Notes under the pieces: generated by a model
The model's database searches: none
Told to the model about the DNA's origin: nothing
The model's input: the letters and a program-made list of their open reading frames with translations, nothing else
Translations under genes and position numbers: made by a program
DNA from: Ga0077536 sp035325705
GTDB lineage: Bacteria; Pseudomonadota; Gammaproteobacteria; Ga0077536
Reading direction: 5' to 3'
Length of the DNA: 64,000 nt
Assembly (NCBI GenBank): GCA_035325705.1
Contig: DAOKZI010000001.1
Location: forward strand, 62,001-126,000
Shown: positions 25,761 through 34,221 of the stretch, one piece after another
Layout of the letters: the number at the start of each line of letters is the position of its first letter
Position numbering within the stretch: the stretch's first letter is position 1

Positions 25761-26564
25761 ATGGACGCCAAAGCAGGTCGGACGGCGGAAAGCGACGCGC
25801 CTGCGGACAAGCTCGTAGGCGCTTTGGTCACCGGCCTGCGCGTGCTGCGCTACTTGGCCGCCAGCGGCTCGGCGATCGGCGTTACGCGTATCGCGCGCGA
25901 GCTGGATCTCCATGCGAGCACCTGCTTCAACGTCCTGAAGACGCTGGTCCATGAAGAGCTGGTCATCTTCGACGAAGATACGAAGACCTATTCCATAGGC
26001 CTCGGTCTGGTGGAGCTCGCGAAGGGTGCGCTCGAACAAGCGTCGTTGGTGCGCATGCTGCGACCCCATCTCGAGGCCATCGCCAACGCCCACCGAGTCA
26101 CGGCCACGCTCTGGCACCGCTCCAGCAAGGATCGCGTCACGCTGGTCGACCTGGCGGATACGAGCGCCACGATCCGCGTACACATGAGCATCGGCCAACG
26201 TCTGCCGATGTACATCGCCGCGCTGGGCCGCTGCATGGCCGCGTATTCCGAGCTGACGGAAGAACAGCTACGCAAGCGCATTGCCGAGCTCCGCTGGGAG
26301 GACGCTCCCACCTTCGATGAATACTATGCGGAAGTGAAGCGGGTCCGTGAGCGCGGCTACGCGATCGACGATGGGAATTACGTCAAAGGAGTGACGACCG
26401 TTTCGGCACCGGTGGTGGACTCTAACAACCGCGCGATCATGGCCCTGAGCGCCGTCGGTCTCAGCGCTCAGCTCAACAAGACCGCCATCCGCCAGCTAGG
26501 CGAAGATCTCCACACTCGAACCAGCAACATCTCGCGCGCGCTGTCGGGACGCCCTCGAGCGTGA
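25761..26564 (+). CDS. IclR-family transcriptional regulator
   Basis: 267 residues from ATG 25761 (a TTG at 25752 is an alternative start). N-terminal winged helix: VLRYLAASGSAIGVTRIARE then LHASTCFNVLKTLVHEELVI. The C-terminal IclR effector domain includes HRVTATLWHRSSKDRVTLVD, RLPMYIAALGRCMAAYSELT, and YAIDDGNYVKGVTTVSAPVV. It is divergent from the acyl-CoA dehydrogenase operon across about 670 bp that contains an AT-rich palindrome, so it probably senses an acyl or aromatic intermediate and controls that operon. Confidence 0.9.
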   Translation: MDAKAGRTAESDAPADKLVGALVTGLRVLRYLAASGSAIGVTRIARELDLHASTCFNVLKTLVHEELVIFDEDTKTYSIGLGLVELAKGALEQASLVRMLRPHLEAIANAHRVTATLWHRSSKDRVTLVDLADTSATIRVHMSIGQRLPMYIAALGRCMAAYSELTEEQLRKRIAELRWEDAPTFDEYYAEVKRVRERGYAIDDGNYVKGVTTVSAPVVDSNNRAIMALSAVGLSAQLNKTAIRQLGEDLHTRTSNISRALSGRPRA

Positions 26565-26701
26565 TCTTTCTTTTTCAGGAGCGGGGACTCGTGGGCCGGA
26601 ATTTGTGGAGGCGGTGCCTGGCGGGGCTTTGAACCTGGCTGACCGAGGCGCTCGGCGCCGAGGCGGACGGAGGCGCCCGCGCGAGGCGGCCGAGGGCGCC
26701 C

Positions 26702-26929
26702 GGGACACCCACCACCCGTTGCGCGTGGCGCCTGGTACGCGTGGCGCCTGGGACACCCACCGTTCGCTACGCAACGCATGCTGCGGTACCGCGTGGCGCT
26801 GAAGAGTGGGTGTCCCCGCTCATGCCCCTTTTAGACACCGCCTGGGGCACCCACCATTCTGGGACGCCTGCCGTTCGCTACGCAGCGCATGCTGCGGTAC
26901 CGCGCCGGCGCCGAAGAGTGGGTGTCCCC
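26702..26929. repeat. REP-A cluster (half-site plus two full elements)
   Basis: A lone GGGACACCCACC at 26702; a full element at 26750-26818 (core GCATGCTGCGGTACCGCG, right arm AAGAGTGGGTGTCCCCGCT); and a second at 26843-26929 with a left arm GGGGCACCCACC. It ends 13 bp before the srkA stop. The remaining gap from 26565 shows no gene. Confidence 0.8.
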
Positions 26930-26941
26930 GTTCAAAACGAC

Positions 26942-27949
26942 TCAATCCCCCGGGCTCAACGGCCGCTCGTCCATCGCGGCCATTTGCTCGCGCAGCGTCA
27001 GCACGTGCTCTTGCCAGTAGCGCTGCGTGTTGAACCACGGGAAGTGCAGCGGGAAGGCGGGATCGTGCCAGCGGCGGGCGAGCCAGGCGGCGTAGTGCAG
27101 GATGCGCAGCGTGCGCAGCGCTTCGATCAGCGCGATCTCGCCGCGGTCGAAGTCGCGGAAGTCCTCGTAGCCTTCGAGCACGACGCCCAATTGATGCGCG
27201 CGCTCGTACTCATCGCCCGACAAGAACATCCACAGATCCTGCACCGCCGGGCCCGTCATGCAGTCGTCGAGGTCGACGAAATGCGGGCCGGCCTCGGTCC
27301 ACAGGATGTTGCCGACGTGACAGTCGCCGTGCAGCCGTATCTCGTGCACGGGACCGACCGCCTCCACGATTGCCTGTGCCTGGGCGAGACAGGCGCGCGC
27401 CGCCGCCGTGTAGGCCGCGCGCAGATCGGCCCGGATGAACTCGCCCGCGAGCAGGAATTCGACGGACGCCGTGCCGAACTGCGCGACGCCGAGGCGCTGC
27501 CGATGCCGAAATCGGCCCGCCGCCCCGCAGGCGTGGATGCGGCCGAGGAAGCGGCCGACCCAGCGCAGCGTGTCGTCGCGATCGAGCTCCGGCGTGCGGC
27601 CGGGCCGATTGGGAAAGAGCGCGAGACGCACATCGCCGTCGTGATGCAGCGTGCGACCGTCGATCGCGAGCGGCGGCACGACCGGGATCTCGGCGTCCGC
27701 GAGCTCCCGGGCGAAGGCGTGCTCTTCAAGGATCGCGGCGTCGCTCCAGCGGCCGGCGCGATAGAACTTCGCGATCACCGCACTGCCGTCTTCGAGGCCG
27801 ACGCGATAGACGCGGTTCTCGTAGCTGTTCAAGGCGAGCAGCCGGCCGTTGGACACGAAACCGCGCGCCTCGACGCAGTCGAGCACGCGATCGGGCGTCA
27901 GGCTCGCGAACGGCGCATCGGCGCTCGCCGCGGGCCGCTCCTCGCTCAT
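26942..27949 (-). CDS. srkA: stress response kinase A (SrkA/RdoA, YihE-type)
   Basis: 335 residues, close to E. coli SrkA. Motifs of the aminoglycoside-phosphotransferase-like kinase fold: NSYENRVYRVGLEDG at the nucleotide loop, AVIAKFYRAGRW with the invariant lysine, LHGDCHVGNILW with the catalytic aspartate, and FVDLDDCMTGPAVQDLWMF for Mg2+ binding. Family members phosphorylate Ser/Thr and protect cells under envelope or redox stress. ATG 27949 overlaps the upstream zinc-ribbon gene's stop by four bases. Confidence 0.9.
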   Translation of the reverse strand: MSEERPAASADAPFASLTPDRVLDCVEARGFVSNGRLLALNSYENRVYRVGLEDGSAVIAKFYRAGRWSDAAILEEHAFARELADAEIPVVPPLAIDGRTLHHDGDVRLALFPNRPGRTPELDRDDTLRWVGRFLGRIHACGAAGRFRHRQRLGVAQFGTASVEFLLAGEFIRADLRAAYTAAARACLAQAQAIVEAVGPVHEIRLHGDCHVGNILWTEAGPHFVDLDDCMTGPAVQDLWMFLSGDEYERAHQLGVVLEGYEDFRDFDRGEIALIEALRTLRILHYAAWLARRWHDPAFPLHFPWFNTQRYWQEHVLTLREQMAAMDERPLSPGD

Positions 27950-28221
27950 CGCCGTCGCGCCACCAGCGGGAGATAGCAGTCCGCGATCACATCGACGGCC
28001 AGCCATACGACGAAGGAGGCGACGAGCCCCGGCCGTCCGTAGTCGCGATAGAGCCAGCTCGCCGTCAGGGCCCAGATCACGAGCTCCACCGAATAGAGCG
28101 GCAGCCGCCATGCCGGCTTGGTGCCCACGTCCGCACCGCAGGCCGTACAGCGCACGCGAAAGAAGACGAGCTTCCACACCGGGATCGTCGCTTGGCCGCA
28201 GCTCGGACAGGTTCGATTCAT
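27946..28221 (-). CDS. small zinc-ribbon membrane protein (DUF983-like)
   Basis: 91 residues. A four-cysteine zinc ribbon (CPSCGQATIPVW and RCTACGADVGTK, C-x2-C twice) is followed by two hydrophobic helices and ends in a basic tail. It looks like a DUF983-type protein of unknown function. It sits between the methyltransferase (38 bp upstream) and srkA (four-base overlap). Confidence 0.7.
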   Translation of the reverse strand: MNRTCPSCGQATIPVWKLVFFRVRCTACGADVGTKPAWRLPLYSVELVIWALTASWLYRDYGRPGLVASFVVWLAVDVIADCYLPLVARRR

Positions 28222-28259
28222 GGGCAAGGTCGGGACGGCTCGAAGACGGAGGCGCGAGG

Positions 28260-28913
28260 CTACCCGAGGCCGCTCCTGGATGCCATCCGCGCGCCGCCGG
28301 CCTTGCGCAGCACGTAGGCATAGCGCCCCTTGTCGCGCCCGCCGCTCGGCGGGTTCACGAAGCCCTCGCGCTCGACGCTGACGTCGAGCCCGCGCAGCAG
28401 CTCGCCGACGACCGCGGGCGCATGCGAGTCGTAGAAGAAGGGACGATCGAACATCGTATCGATGAACCCGCGCGGCGCCGGCGCCGAGCCGCCGATCGTC
28501 AGCGCGAGCCGCGCGCCGTCGGCCAGCGCGGCGACGAGTCGCGCGAGCAGCGGCGCGTGGCGCTCGCGCGGCAGGTGGAACAGCACGTCCCACAGCAAGG
28601 CGCCGGCATAGGGCCCGTCGAAGTCCACGTCTTCCAGTCGCCCGAGACGCCAGGTGGCCGCGGGAAACTCGCGCTCGGCATGCGCGAGCATCGCCGGCGA
28701 CTGGTCGATGCCCGTGATCGCCAGATCGCGGGCGACGGCGAGCGCCGCGATCGGCCGTCCGGTCCCGCAGCCGGCGTCGAGCACGCGCGCGCCGGGCGCG
28801 AGATCGGCAAAGACGGCTTCGACGTACTCGCGGTCGAGCGCCGGCAGTTCGCGGCGCGCCGCCGCCCACTGCCCCGCGATCGCATCGTAAGACCGGCGAT
28901 TGAGCTCATTCAC
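28260..28913 (-). CDS. class I SAM-dependent methyltransferase
   Basis: 217 residues. SAM-binding motif I is ARVLDAGCGTGRPIAALA, with ITGIDQSPAMLAHAERE as motif II and LLWDVLFHLPRERHAPLLAR after it, the normal order of the Methyltransf_11/25 fold. The substrate is unknown. It is the first gene of a three-gene unit with the zinc-ribbon protein and srkA. Confidence 0.85.
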   Translation of the reverse strand: MNELNRRSYDAIAGQWAAARRELPALDREYVEAVFADLAPGARVLDAGCGTGRPIAALAVARDLAITGIDQSPAMLAHAEREFPAATWRLGRLEDVDFDGPYAGALLWDVLFHLPRERHAPLLARLVAALADGARLALTIGGSAPAPRGFIDTMFDRPFFYDSHAPAVVGELLRGLDVSVEREGFVNPPSGGRDKGRYAYVLRKAGGARMASRSGLG

Positions 28914-29114
28914 GACGGGCCTCCGAAGCCGCGCATGCGCCTAGACCACGCTGCCGGTGCCTCCCTCGTCCCAGGCCTGGAGGGAGGACACGATCGAGGA
29001 GATTCGCGGCTGCATCCGGTACGTACCAGGCCCGAACCGCCAATCACGCGCATCGACCGCTACCGGCACCGCAGGCTACAGTGCCAGGATGCCAACGGAT
29101 CGGGACCACCCCAG

Positions 29115-29516
29115 ATGAAATGGAATGCCCTGCTGCTCCTCGCCGCCTCCGGCCTCGCCGCCTGCGCGACGAATCGACCCATCGTCTACCAGAACACCGC
29201 GGCGCCGGGCGCGCTCGACGCCGCAATCGCCGAATGCAGCCAGCTCGCGGCGAACGCCGGCGCGCGGCCGAGCAGCGGCGCGGGCACCACGGTGCGCGAC
29301 ACCGCGGCGGGCGGCGCGCTAGGCGCGGCGACGGGGGCCGTCGGCGGCGCGATCGCCGGCAACGCCGGCAGCGGCGCGGCGATCGGCGCCGCGACCGGCG
29401 CCACTGCGACGCTGCTGCGCAATCTCTTCAACGAGCCGGCGCCGAATCCCGCTTATCGTGCCTACGTCGAGCGCTGCCTGCGCGATCGCGGTTTCGACGT
29501 CGTCGGCTGGCAGTGA
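29115..29516 (+). CDS. glycine-zipper lipoprotein
   Basis: 133 residues. A lipoprotein signal peptide ends in LAAC (cysteine 17). Residues 60-100 form a glycine-zipper segment (AAGGALGAATGAVGGAIAGN then GSGAAIGAATGA), like those of SlyB/OmpA-type envelope proteins, followed by a short globular end (NPAYRAYVERCLRDRGFDVV) seen in many small proteobacterial lipoproteins. It is likely membrane-anchored in the envelope, with a structural role. ATG 29115 gives a clean signal peptide. Confidence 0.82.
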   Translation: MKWNALLLLAASGLAACATNRPIVYQNTAAPGALDAAIAECSQLAANAGARPSSGAGTTVRDTAAGGALGAATGAVGGAIAGNAGSGAAIGAATGATATLLRNLFNEPAPNPAYRAYVERCLRDRGFDVVGWQ

Positions 29517-29970
29517 GACAAGGGCGGCACCGGCCCGCATAGGGGTGCCAGCGCGAGCTCGGACGGAATCGCGTCTTCGTGCGCGAACGCATCGAAGCGC
29601 TCGGCTGCCCCCAAGAACGAAATCCCCGACGCGAAGAACGGACCCGCCGCGGTCGGCAGCCGAAGCGCGCCGACGCCCTGCACCGGCCCGCGCCTCGTCG
29701 CCCCGAGCGGCGCCCCGGACCGACTCTCTCGCCCGACTTTCGGGAATTCGTCCCGAAGCGATCTGGGCCATTGCGTCTTAAAAGTCGAGCCCTGCGCCAA
29801 TCCTGAACTGTGACCCAGGTCCGGTATTGCAAAAATGGATTAGCCCGTTGATGGTATGGGGCAGGCTCGAAAAGCCCTTTTAGACTCGGGCAACGGGTGA
29901 GGGATTGCCCGACGGACAGTACGCCCCGACATAAAGATGAGGAACGGCGGCCCTCGCGCCCGATCCCGAC
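29517..29970. other. gap without recognised genes
   Basis: About 450 bp. No REP-A, REP-B or element C copy is visible. The segment 29800-29890 is less G+C-rich than the rest and contains a weak GGCT/AGCC hairpin followed by CTTTT near 29865-29880 that might terminate something. Open frames here have no family features. Confidence 0.45.
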
Positions 29971-30582
29971 ATGAGCCCCCCGTATCCAGCGCAGACGGCA
30001 GACGCGCACGCCGCCATCGAGTTCGGTGATGCGTTTGCCCGCCTGAATCCCATCGCCGCGCCGGCCGGCTTCGTGCCGCCGCGGCTGTGGCAGCGGCTTG
30101 CCCAGATCGGCACCGGCCATGCCCTGTACGCCGGCTTCAACTGGGCTTTCGACAACATTCTCTACGTGTGGGTGATCTACACCCTCGGCATGCTGAAGGG
30201 CGGTGCGCTGATGATGGCCGCCTCCGGCCTGCAGTGCGCGCTGACCCTGGTCGTCTACCAGCGCATGCGCATCGACTGGGTCGGCACCGGCTTCCTCGCC
30301 GAGATTCGCGCCAAGCCCGAGCGCACGCGTCTCGAGCGCGTGCTGGTGTGGGCCAGCAACCGCCACCCCGCCGTCATCTTCACGCTGTTGTGCGTGTTCC
30401 AGGATCCGTTCATCACGGCGGCCTGGTTCAAGCAGGGCAGCTTCGAGCGCCTCACGCGCCGCGACTGGGGCATCTTCGCCGCGGCGGTGGCCGTAGCGAA
30501 CCTGTACTGGATTTTCGTCGCGTCCTTGATCGGACAGGCCGTCGCCACGCTGTGGCGACTGGTCCGCGCATTCTGGAGTTGA
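29971..30582 (+). CDS. unrecognised four-helix membrane protein
   Basis: 203 residues. After about 55 soluble residues there are four hydrophobic helices: around HALYAGFNWAFDNILYVWVI, GGALMMAASGLQCALTLVVY, AVIFTLLCVFQDPFITAAWF, and GIFAAAVAVANLYWIFVASL. The family is not recognised. It is followed after 4 nt by another unrecognised gene, so the two are probably co-transcribed. The start at 29971 is the first ATG of the frame with plausible context. Confidence 0.65.
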   Translation: MSPPYPAQTADAHAAIEFGDAFARLNPIAAPAGFVPPRLWQRLAQIGTGHALYAGFNWAFDNILYVWVIYTLGMLKGGALMMAASGLQCALTLVVYQRMRIDWVGTGFLAEIRAKPERTRLERVLVWASNRHPAVIFTLLCVFQDPFITAAWFKQGSFERLTRRDWGIFAAAVAVANLYWIFVASLIGQAVATLWRLVRAFWS

Positions 30583-30586
30583 GTGC

Positions 30587-31555
30587 ATGACGAGCGTCTA
30601 TCGCCCCGAAGATCCGGCGGTCCTCACCGCCAATCGCCAGCGCTTCGGCGAGTGTGTCTATACGCCGATCGAGCAGGTCGTCGAAATCTGGCGCAAGCGC
30701 CGCAGCGGGCTGTTCTCGGCCATGCCGATCGAAACCGCGACGGGCGCGACGGTGCCCGGGGTGCTGCGCGGTCCCGGTCCGGTCGCCGTGCTGTGCCGGC
30801 AAATCGGCACCCCGAACTACGAAATGCGGCGCGTGATCCGGCTATGCGCCCAGCACGGCATCCGGCTCGTGATCTGGGAGTTCCGCACCGATCGCTTCGT
30901 GATGGAGAACCGCGACAAATACGCGCTCGGCCGCCTCGGCTTTTACGGCGGACTGGGCCGCAACGGCGGCCGCCGCCTCGAGTACGTGCGCATCTTCGAC
31001 GTCGACGCGATGAATGGCGATGCGTTCTGCGACATCCGCACCTATCGCGGCGAAGGGCTGATCGACTTCCACCACCGGCTGCTCGCAGCCGAATGTCCGG
31101 AGCTCGCCGCCGAGGCGCTGTTCGACGGTTCCGACTGGTTCGGCAGCCACGGCGGCACCGCCAAAGCCTACTATCCGGCCTTCGTCTCGCTGTTCCTGCG
31201 TCACGCGATCCTGTTCGAGACCTTCGTGCTGCAGGACGACGGCCAGCGCGAGTTCACGCGCGAAGTCTTTCTTCCGGCGTTCCAGGCGCTGTACCAGAAG
31301 ACGGGCCTGAAACCGCTGGTGGTGCCGGCCGAACGCGAGGACTGGGAGGGCGACGATTTCTGGCAGCTCTATCCCGAGCCGCTGCGCCGCCATCTCGGGC
31401 CCTATCGCGTGCGCGATCAGATCGCGGTCGACACCGGCCTCAACTGGGAAACCCCGGCCGACCGCGAAGCGCGGCCGACTGCAGCGCGCCGCGCCGCCGC
31501 GCTCTACGGCAGTCGCGATACCCTGCCGCAGGTCGCGGGCGCCCGCGACGCTTGA
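30587..31555 (+). CDS. unrecognised conserved-looking soluble protein
   Basis: 322 residues with no membrane helix or signal peptide and normal amino-acid composition, so a real gene. Stretches such as VAVLCRQIGTPNYEMRRVIR, FEFRTDRF-like IWEFRTDRFVMENRDKYALG, and LIDFHHRLLAAECPELAAE suggest a folded alpha/beta enzyme, but no family or catalytic motif was recognised. It forms an operon with the membrane protein 4 nt upstream. Confidence 0.6.
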   Translation: MTSVYRPEDPAVLTANRQRFGECVYTPIEQVVEIWRKRRSGLFSAMPIETATGATVPGVLRGPGPVAVLCRQIGTPNYEMRRVIRLCAQHGIRLVIWEFRTDRFVMENRDKYALGRLGFYGGLGRNGGRRLEYVRIFDVDAMNGDAFCDIRTYRGEGLIDFHHRLLAAECPELAAEALFDGSDWFGSHGGTAKAYYPAFVSLFLRHAILFETFVLQDDGQREFTREVFLPAFQALYQKTGLKPLVVPAEREDWEGDDFWQLYPEPLRRHLGPYRVRDQIAVDTGLNWETPADREARPTAARRAAALYGSRDTLPQVAGARDA

Positions 31556-31829
31556 GGCCGCGCCAGCCCGATTCCCCCGCACGGCGCCGCGATGTGCTTT
31601 CGTCCGCGAGACGCGCTCGGCCCGCTGAGCGCCTGAAAGATCCGGCGGCGCGGCCCCGCGGCAATCACCGCTTCGGCGCCAGTTTCGCTTGCCGCCCGCG
31701 CGGCGGCTATCCAATTTTCCCCTAAACCAACTGCGCAACGAGATACTTCACCATGTCGTTGCGCTTGGCTTCGCCGTGGTTTGCAGTTCGCAAGTCAAGA
31801 TTCATGTATGTGTATCTGTCGCCGTTTCG
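31556..31829. other. gap before the second acyl-CoA dehydrogenase
   Basis: About 270 bp with no gene or repeat recognised. Base composition changes here: from about 31730 onward the DNA is noticeably less G+C-rich than the preceding 30 kb, and stays so to about 33950. Confidence 0.45.
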
Positions 31830-31858
31830 TTGCTGAACGACTTACCCACTTTTATAGT
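31830..31858 (+). promoter_or_regulatory. sigma70-like promoter very close to the ATG
   Basis: TTGCTG (31830-31835), 17-bp spacer, TATAGT (31853-31858). The ATG is only 9 nt after the -10 box, so transcription would begin within a few bases of the start codon; no Shine-Dalgarno is visible. This would give a leaderless or nearly leaderless mRNA. Confidence 0.4.
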
Positions 31859-31867
31859 GACTGCACC

Positions 31868-33130
31868 ATGACCGCCACCGCTCTGCATTCTGAAACACGA
31901 ATACTGCCGGAACCTCGGTATGACACGATCGACGAGATTCTCGGTCCACTGCGAGTACTGTCGGGCGTCAGACCGACAGTACTCGGTTTGCTCAGCGAAT
32001 TGCGCGAGTACATTCGTACCCGGTGCGTTCCCGTCGAGCGCGAGGTTGACAATAGCGACGTCATACCCGAATGGTTCGTGCGGGATATGCGCGAGATGGA
32101 GATGTTCGGGCTTACGACACCGACCGAGTTTGGTGGTCGGGGGTTCTCCCTGGTCGAGTACGCACTGGTTTGCCGAGAATGGGGTCGCGTGCGCGTGGCC
32201 TTTCATCTCGTGACCGGAGGACACAACGGTCTGGGCGTGCACTCGCTCATGCAAGTTGGCACTCCCGAGCAAAAGCGAGCCTACCTCAGCGATCTGGTGT
32301 CCGGCCGGCTGAACTGCGCCTTCGCGCTCACCGAGCCCGATGTCGCAGGCTCCGACGCCCGGGGAATTCAATGCACGGCGTTCCGTCAAAGCGGAGGATG
32401 GACGCTAAAGGGGCGGAAGCGTTTCATTACCAACGCCGCGGCGGATGGTCTGATTACGGTGGTGGCAAAGGCAGAGAGCGAGAAGGGCGAACCGCTAGGC
32501 ATCACGCTCTTCCTCGTCAAGGGTGATACCGAAGGGGTCGAGTTCACCCGCCGTGGTACGTTCATGGGCGCCCAAGGCTCGCCCACTTGGGAATTGACAT
32601 TCCACGACGTGCGCCTCACCGACGCCGACGTGCTCGGCGGAGTCGGACAAGGTCTGCCCGTCGCGATGCGTACCTTGGACAAGTCACGCATCGCGATCGG
32701 GGCCCGCGCGACCGGTGCAGCCGAACGTGCGTTGTCTTACGCTCTATCTTACTCGACCGAGCGCCGCAGCATGGGCCGCAGCCTATCGGAGCATCAGGGC
32801 GTCCAGTGGATGCTCGCCGACAGCATCGTCGACGTCGACCTGGCCCGCCGCCTGGCGTTCGACGCCGCCGAGCGCTATGACAAGGACGGTTCGGCGAACC
32901 TGGAAGCCGCGATGACCAAGATGTTCTGTGTCGAGAGCGCTAATCGCGTCGTCGACCGCTCCATCCAGATTCTGGGCGGAATCGGTTATTCCCGCGACTT
33001 GCCCCTGGAAATGTTGTACCGCGATCTGAGGGGACAACGCTTGTGGGACGGAAGCATGGAGATGATGCGCGTGCTGATCTCCAACCGAGGAACACGCGGC
33101 CCACTGGACCGTCCGCGGAACGCTCGTTAG
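31868..33130 (+). CDS. acyl-CoA dehydrogenase (second copy, distinct lineage)
   Basis: 420 residues from ATG 31868; an upstream in-frame start at 31781 lies before the promoter-like site and was not used. Motifs: LNCAFALTEPDVAGSDARGI, LKGRKRFITNAAADGLITVV, and C-terminal IQILGGIGYSRDLPLEMLYR with a final DGSMEMMRVLI. It is longer and clearly different from the dehydrogenase at 23943. The region is less G+C-rich than its surroundings, and a decayed IclR regulator lies just downstream in convergent orientation, so this looks like an acquired catabolic fragment that has lost its regulator. Confidence 0.88.
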   Translation: MTATALHSETRILPEPRYDTIDEILGPLRVLSGVRPTVLGLLSELREYIRTRCVPVEREVDNSDVIPEWFVRDMREMEMFGLTTPTEFGGRGFSLVEYALVCREWGRVRVAFHLVTGGHNGLGVHSLMQVGTPEQKRAYLSDLVSGRLNCAFALTEPDVAGSDARGIQCTAFRQSGGWTLKGRKRFITNAAADGLITVVAKAESEKGEPLGITLFLVKGDTEGVEFTRRGTFMGAQGSPTWELTFHDVRLTDADVLGGVGQGLPVAMRTLDKSRIAIGARATGAAERALSYALSYSTERRSMGRSLSEHQGVQWMLADSIVDVDLARRLAFDAAERYDKDGSANLEAAMTKMFCVESANRVVDRSIQILGGIGYSRDLPLEMLYRDLRGQRLWDGSMEMMRVLISNRGTRGPLDRPRNAR

Positions 33131-33312
33131 TGCGGCGCGCCGCTCTATTCCTTATCGATTGCTCAGCAACGTCGCCGTGAACTCTTGAGGTTCAGTCGAT
33201 GCGGCGCGCCGAAGTTCGAGCGCGAATAGGCTCGGAGACCGGCCTTCTGCCGCAATTCGAGCTGGCTCACCAGCCCATGAACCCCAACTTAGAAGCGCCG
33301 TCCTCTAAGTAG
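33131..33312. other. short gap between the dehydrogenase and the IclR pseudogene
   Basis: About 180 bp. GCGGCGCGCCG palindromes occur at 33133 and 33199. No gene is visible. Confidence 0.4.
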
Positions 33313-33932
33313 TCATGCGGCATGGGAGAATGCGATCGCTCCAGCGTCGGGAAAGATTGTGCCTTTGCGGAAAGCGTAATCATCGTTCCTGATTTCGTGA
33401 ATCTGGTGCATCACCTCGTCGAGTCGAACCCGATTTCTGGGTTGTGGAAATTGGTTCGGCGCAGGATCGACTCAATCTCCGCGTTGTCCAGACGGCTCAG
33501 CAGGGCCGGGCCGGCTGTGGTATGGGCCAGCGGTCGGCGCGTGCCGATTTCGACATGAAACCGCATCGGCGCACGGCCTTCGACTGCGTGCAGGTATTAC
33601 ACGTACATATCGAACGCATAAGGCCGCGGCTTCCTCACCCATACCGCTCAAATTTTGCATCAATCCGAGGTGCGGCGACTCCGATACGAGACGCATCGGG
33701 ATCCACTCGTTCACCTACGCCAAGCGAGTGGTGGGTATGCAGGTCATAGGTTTTCGATCGTAGGAGAGATACCCGATCTCCGTGAAGCTCTCTTGAGAAG
33801 GGCGAACGCACTGGAAGACGGATAATTCAGACATGCGCAGACCTCTTTGAGCGAAAGCGGCCGCCGTGCTCTTGCGAAGGTTTCGAAGATTTCAGTGACG
33901 CGTTCGCAACCCTTGACGACTGAAGTGCTCAT
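33313..33932 (-). pseudogene. IclR-family regulator, decayed
   Basis: Reading the minus strand across three frames recovers nearly a whole IclR protein. Frame 1: SLKEVCACLNYPSSSAFALL (winged helix). After a 2-nt insertion near 33790 (duplicated AG) another frame gives SFTEIGYLSYDRKPMTCIPT and reaches a TAG at 33718-33720 where Trp is expected, then NEWIPMRLVSESPHLGLMQN. A frameshift near 33600 leads to APMRFHVEIGTRRPLAHTTA and LLSRLDNAEIESILRRTN; another near 33427 leads to EVMHQIHEIRNDDYAFRKGT and a premature end. At least three frameshifts and one nonsense codon are present, so it is not functional. It probably once controlled the neighbouring dehydrogenase. Confidence 0.8.
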
Positions 33933-34026
33933 TGATCTGCGCTGTCCGGAAACCCACGCGCTCGGGAAGATACAGCGCCCCCTGAGCGGCGAGCATGGCT
34001 GAAGGCCTTCCCGTATCGGACACGTC

Positions 34027-34059
34027 GGATCCCGGATTCGCTGCGCTCATCCGGGCTAC
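34027..34059. repeat. single REP-B arm
   Basis: GGATCCCGGATTCGCTGCG then CTCATCCGGGCTAC; the partner arm is missing. It lies in a gap (33933-34221) that otherwise shows no gene. Confidence 0.65.
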
Positions 34060-34221
34060 ATTGCGCTCTACGCCGCCCGGCCGATACCGCGCACGTCCCT
34101 GTGCGCGCATCGCGACGTCGACGATCCAACACCACCCCGAGTATCGTCACGTCATGGGCGGGGCACAGCGCCGCCGGCCGTTGCCCGACGGCCTGCGGCC
34201 TGCGCCCGGTTCCGGCCCGCC

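Noticed and set aside
33322..33558. 78-codon plus-strand frame in the IclR pseudogene region
   Set aside because: The minus strand reads as IclR residues through the same bases, so the plus frame is a shadow.
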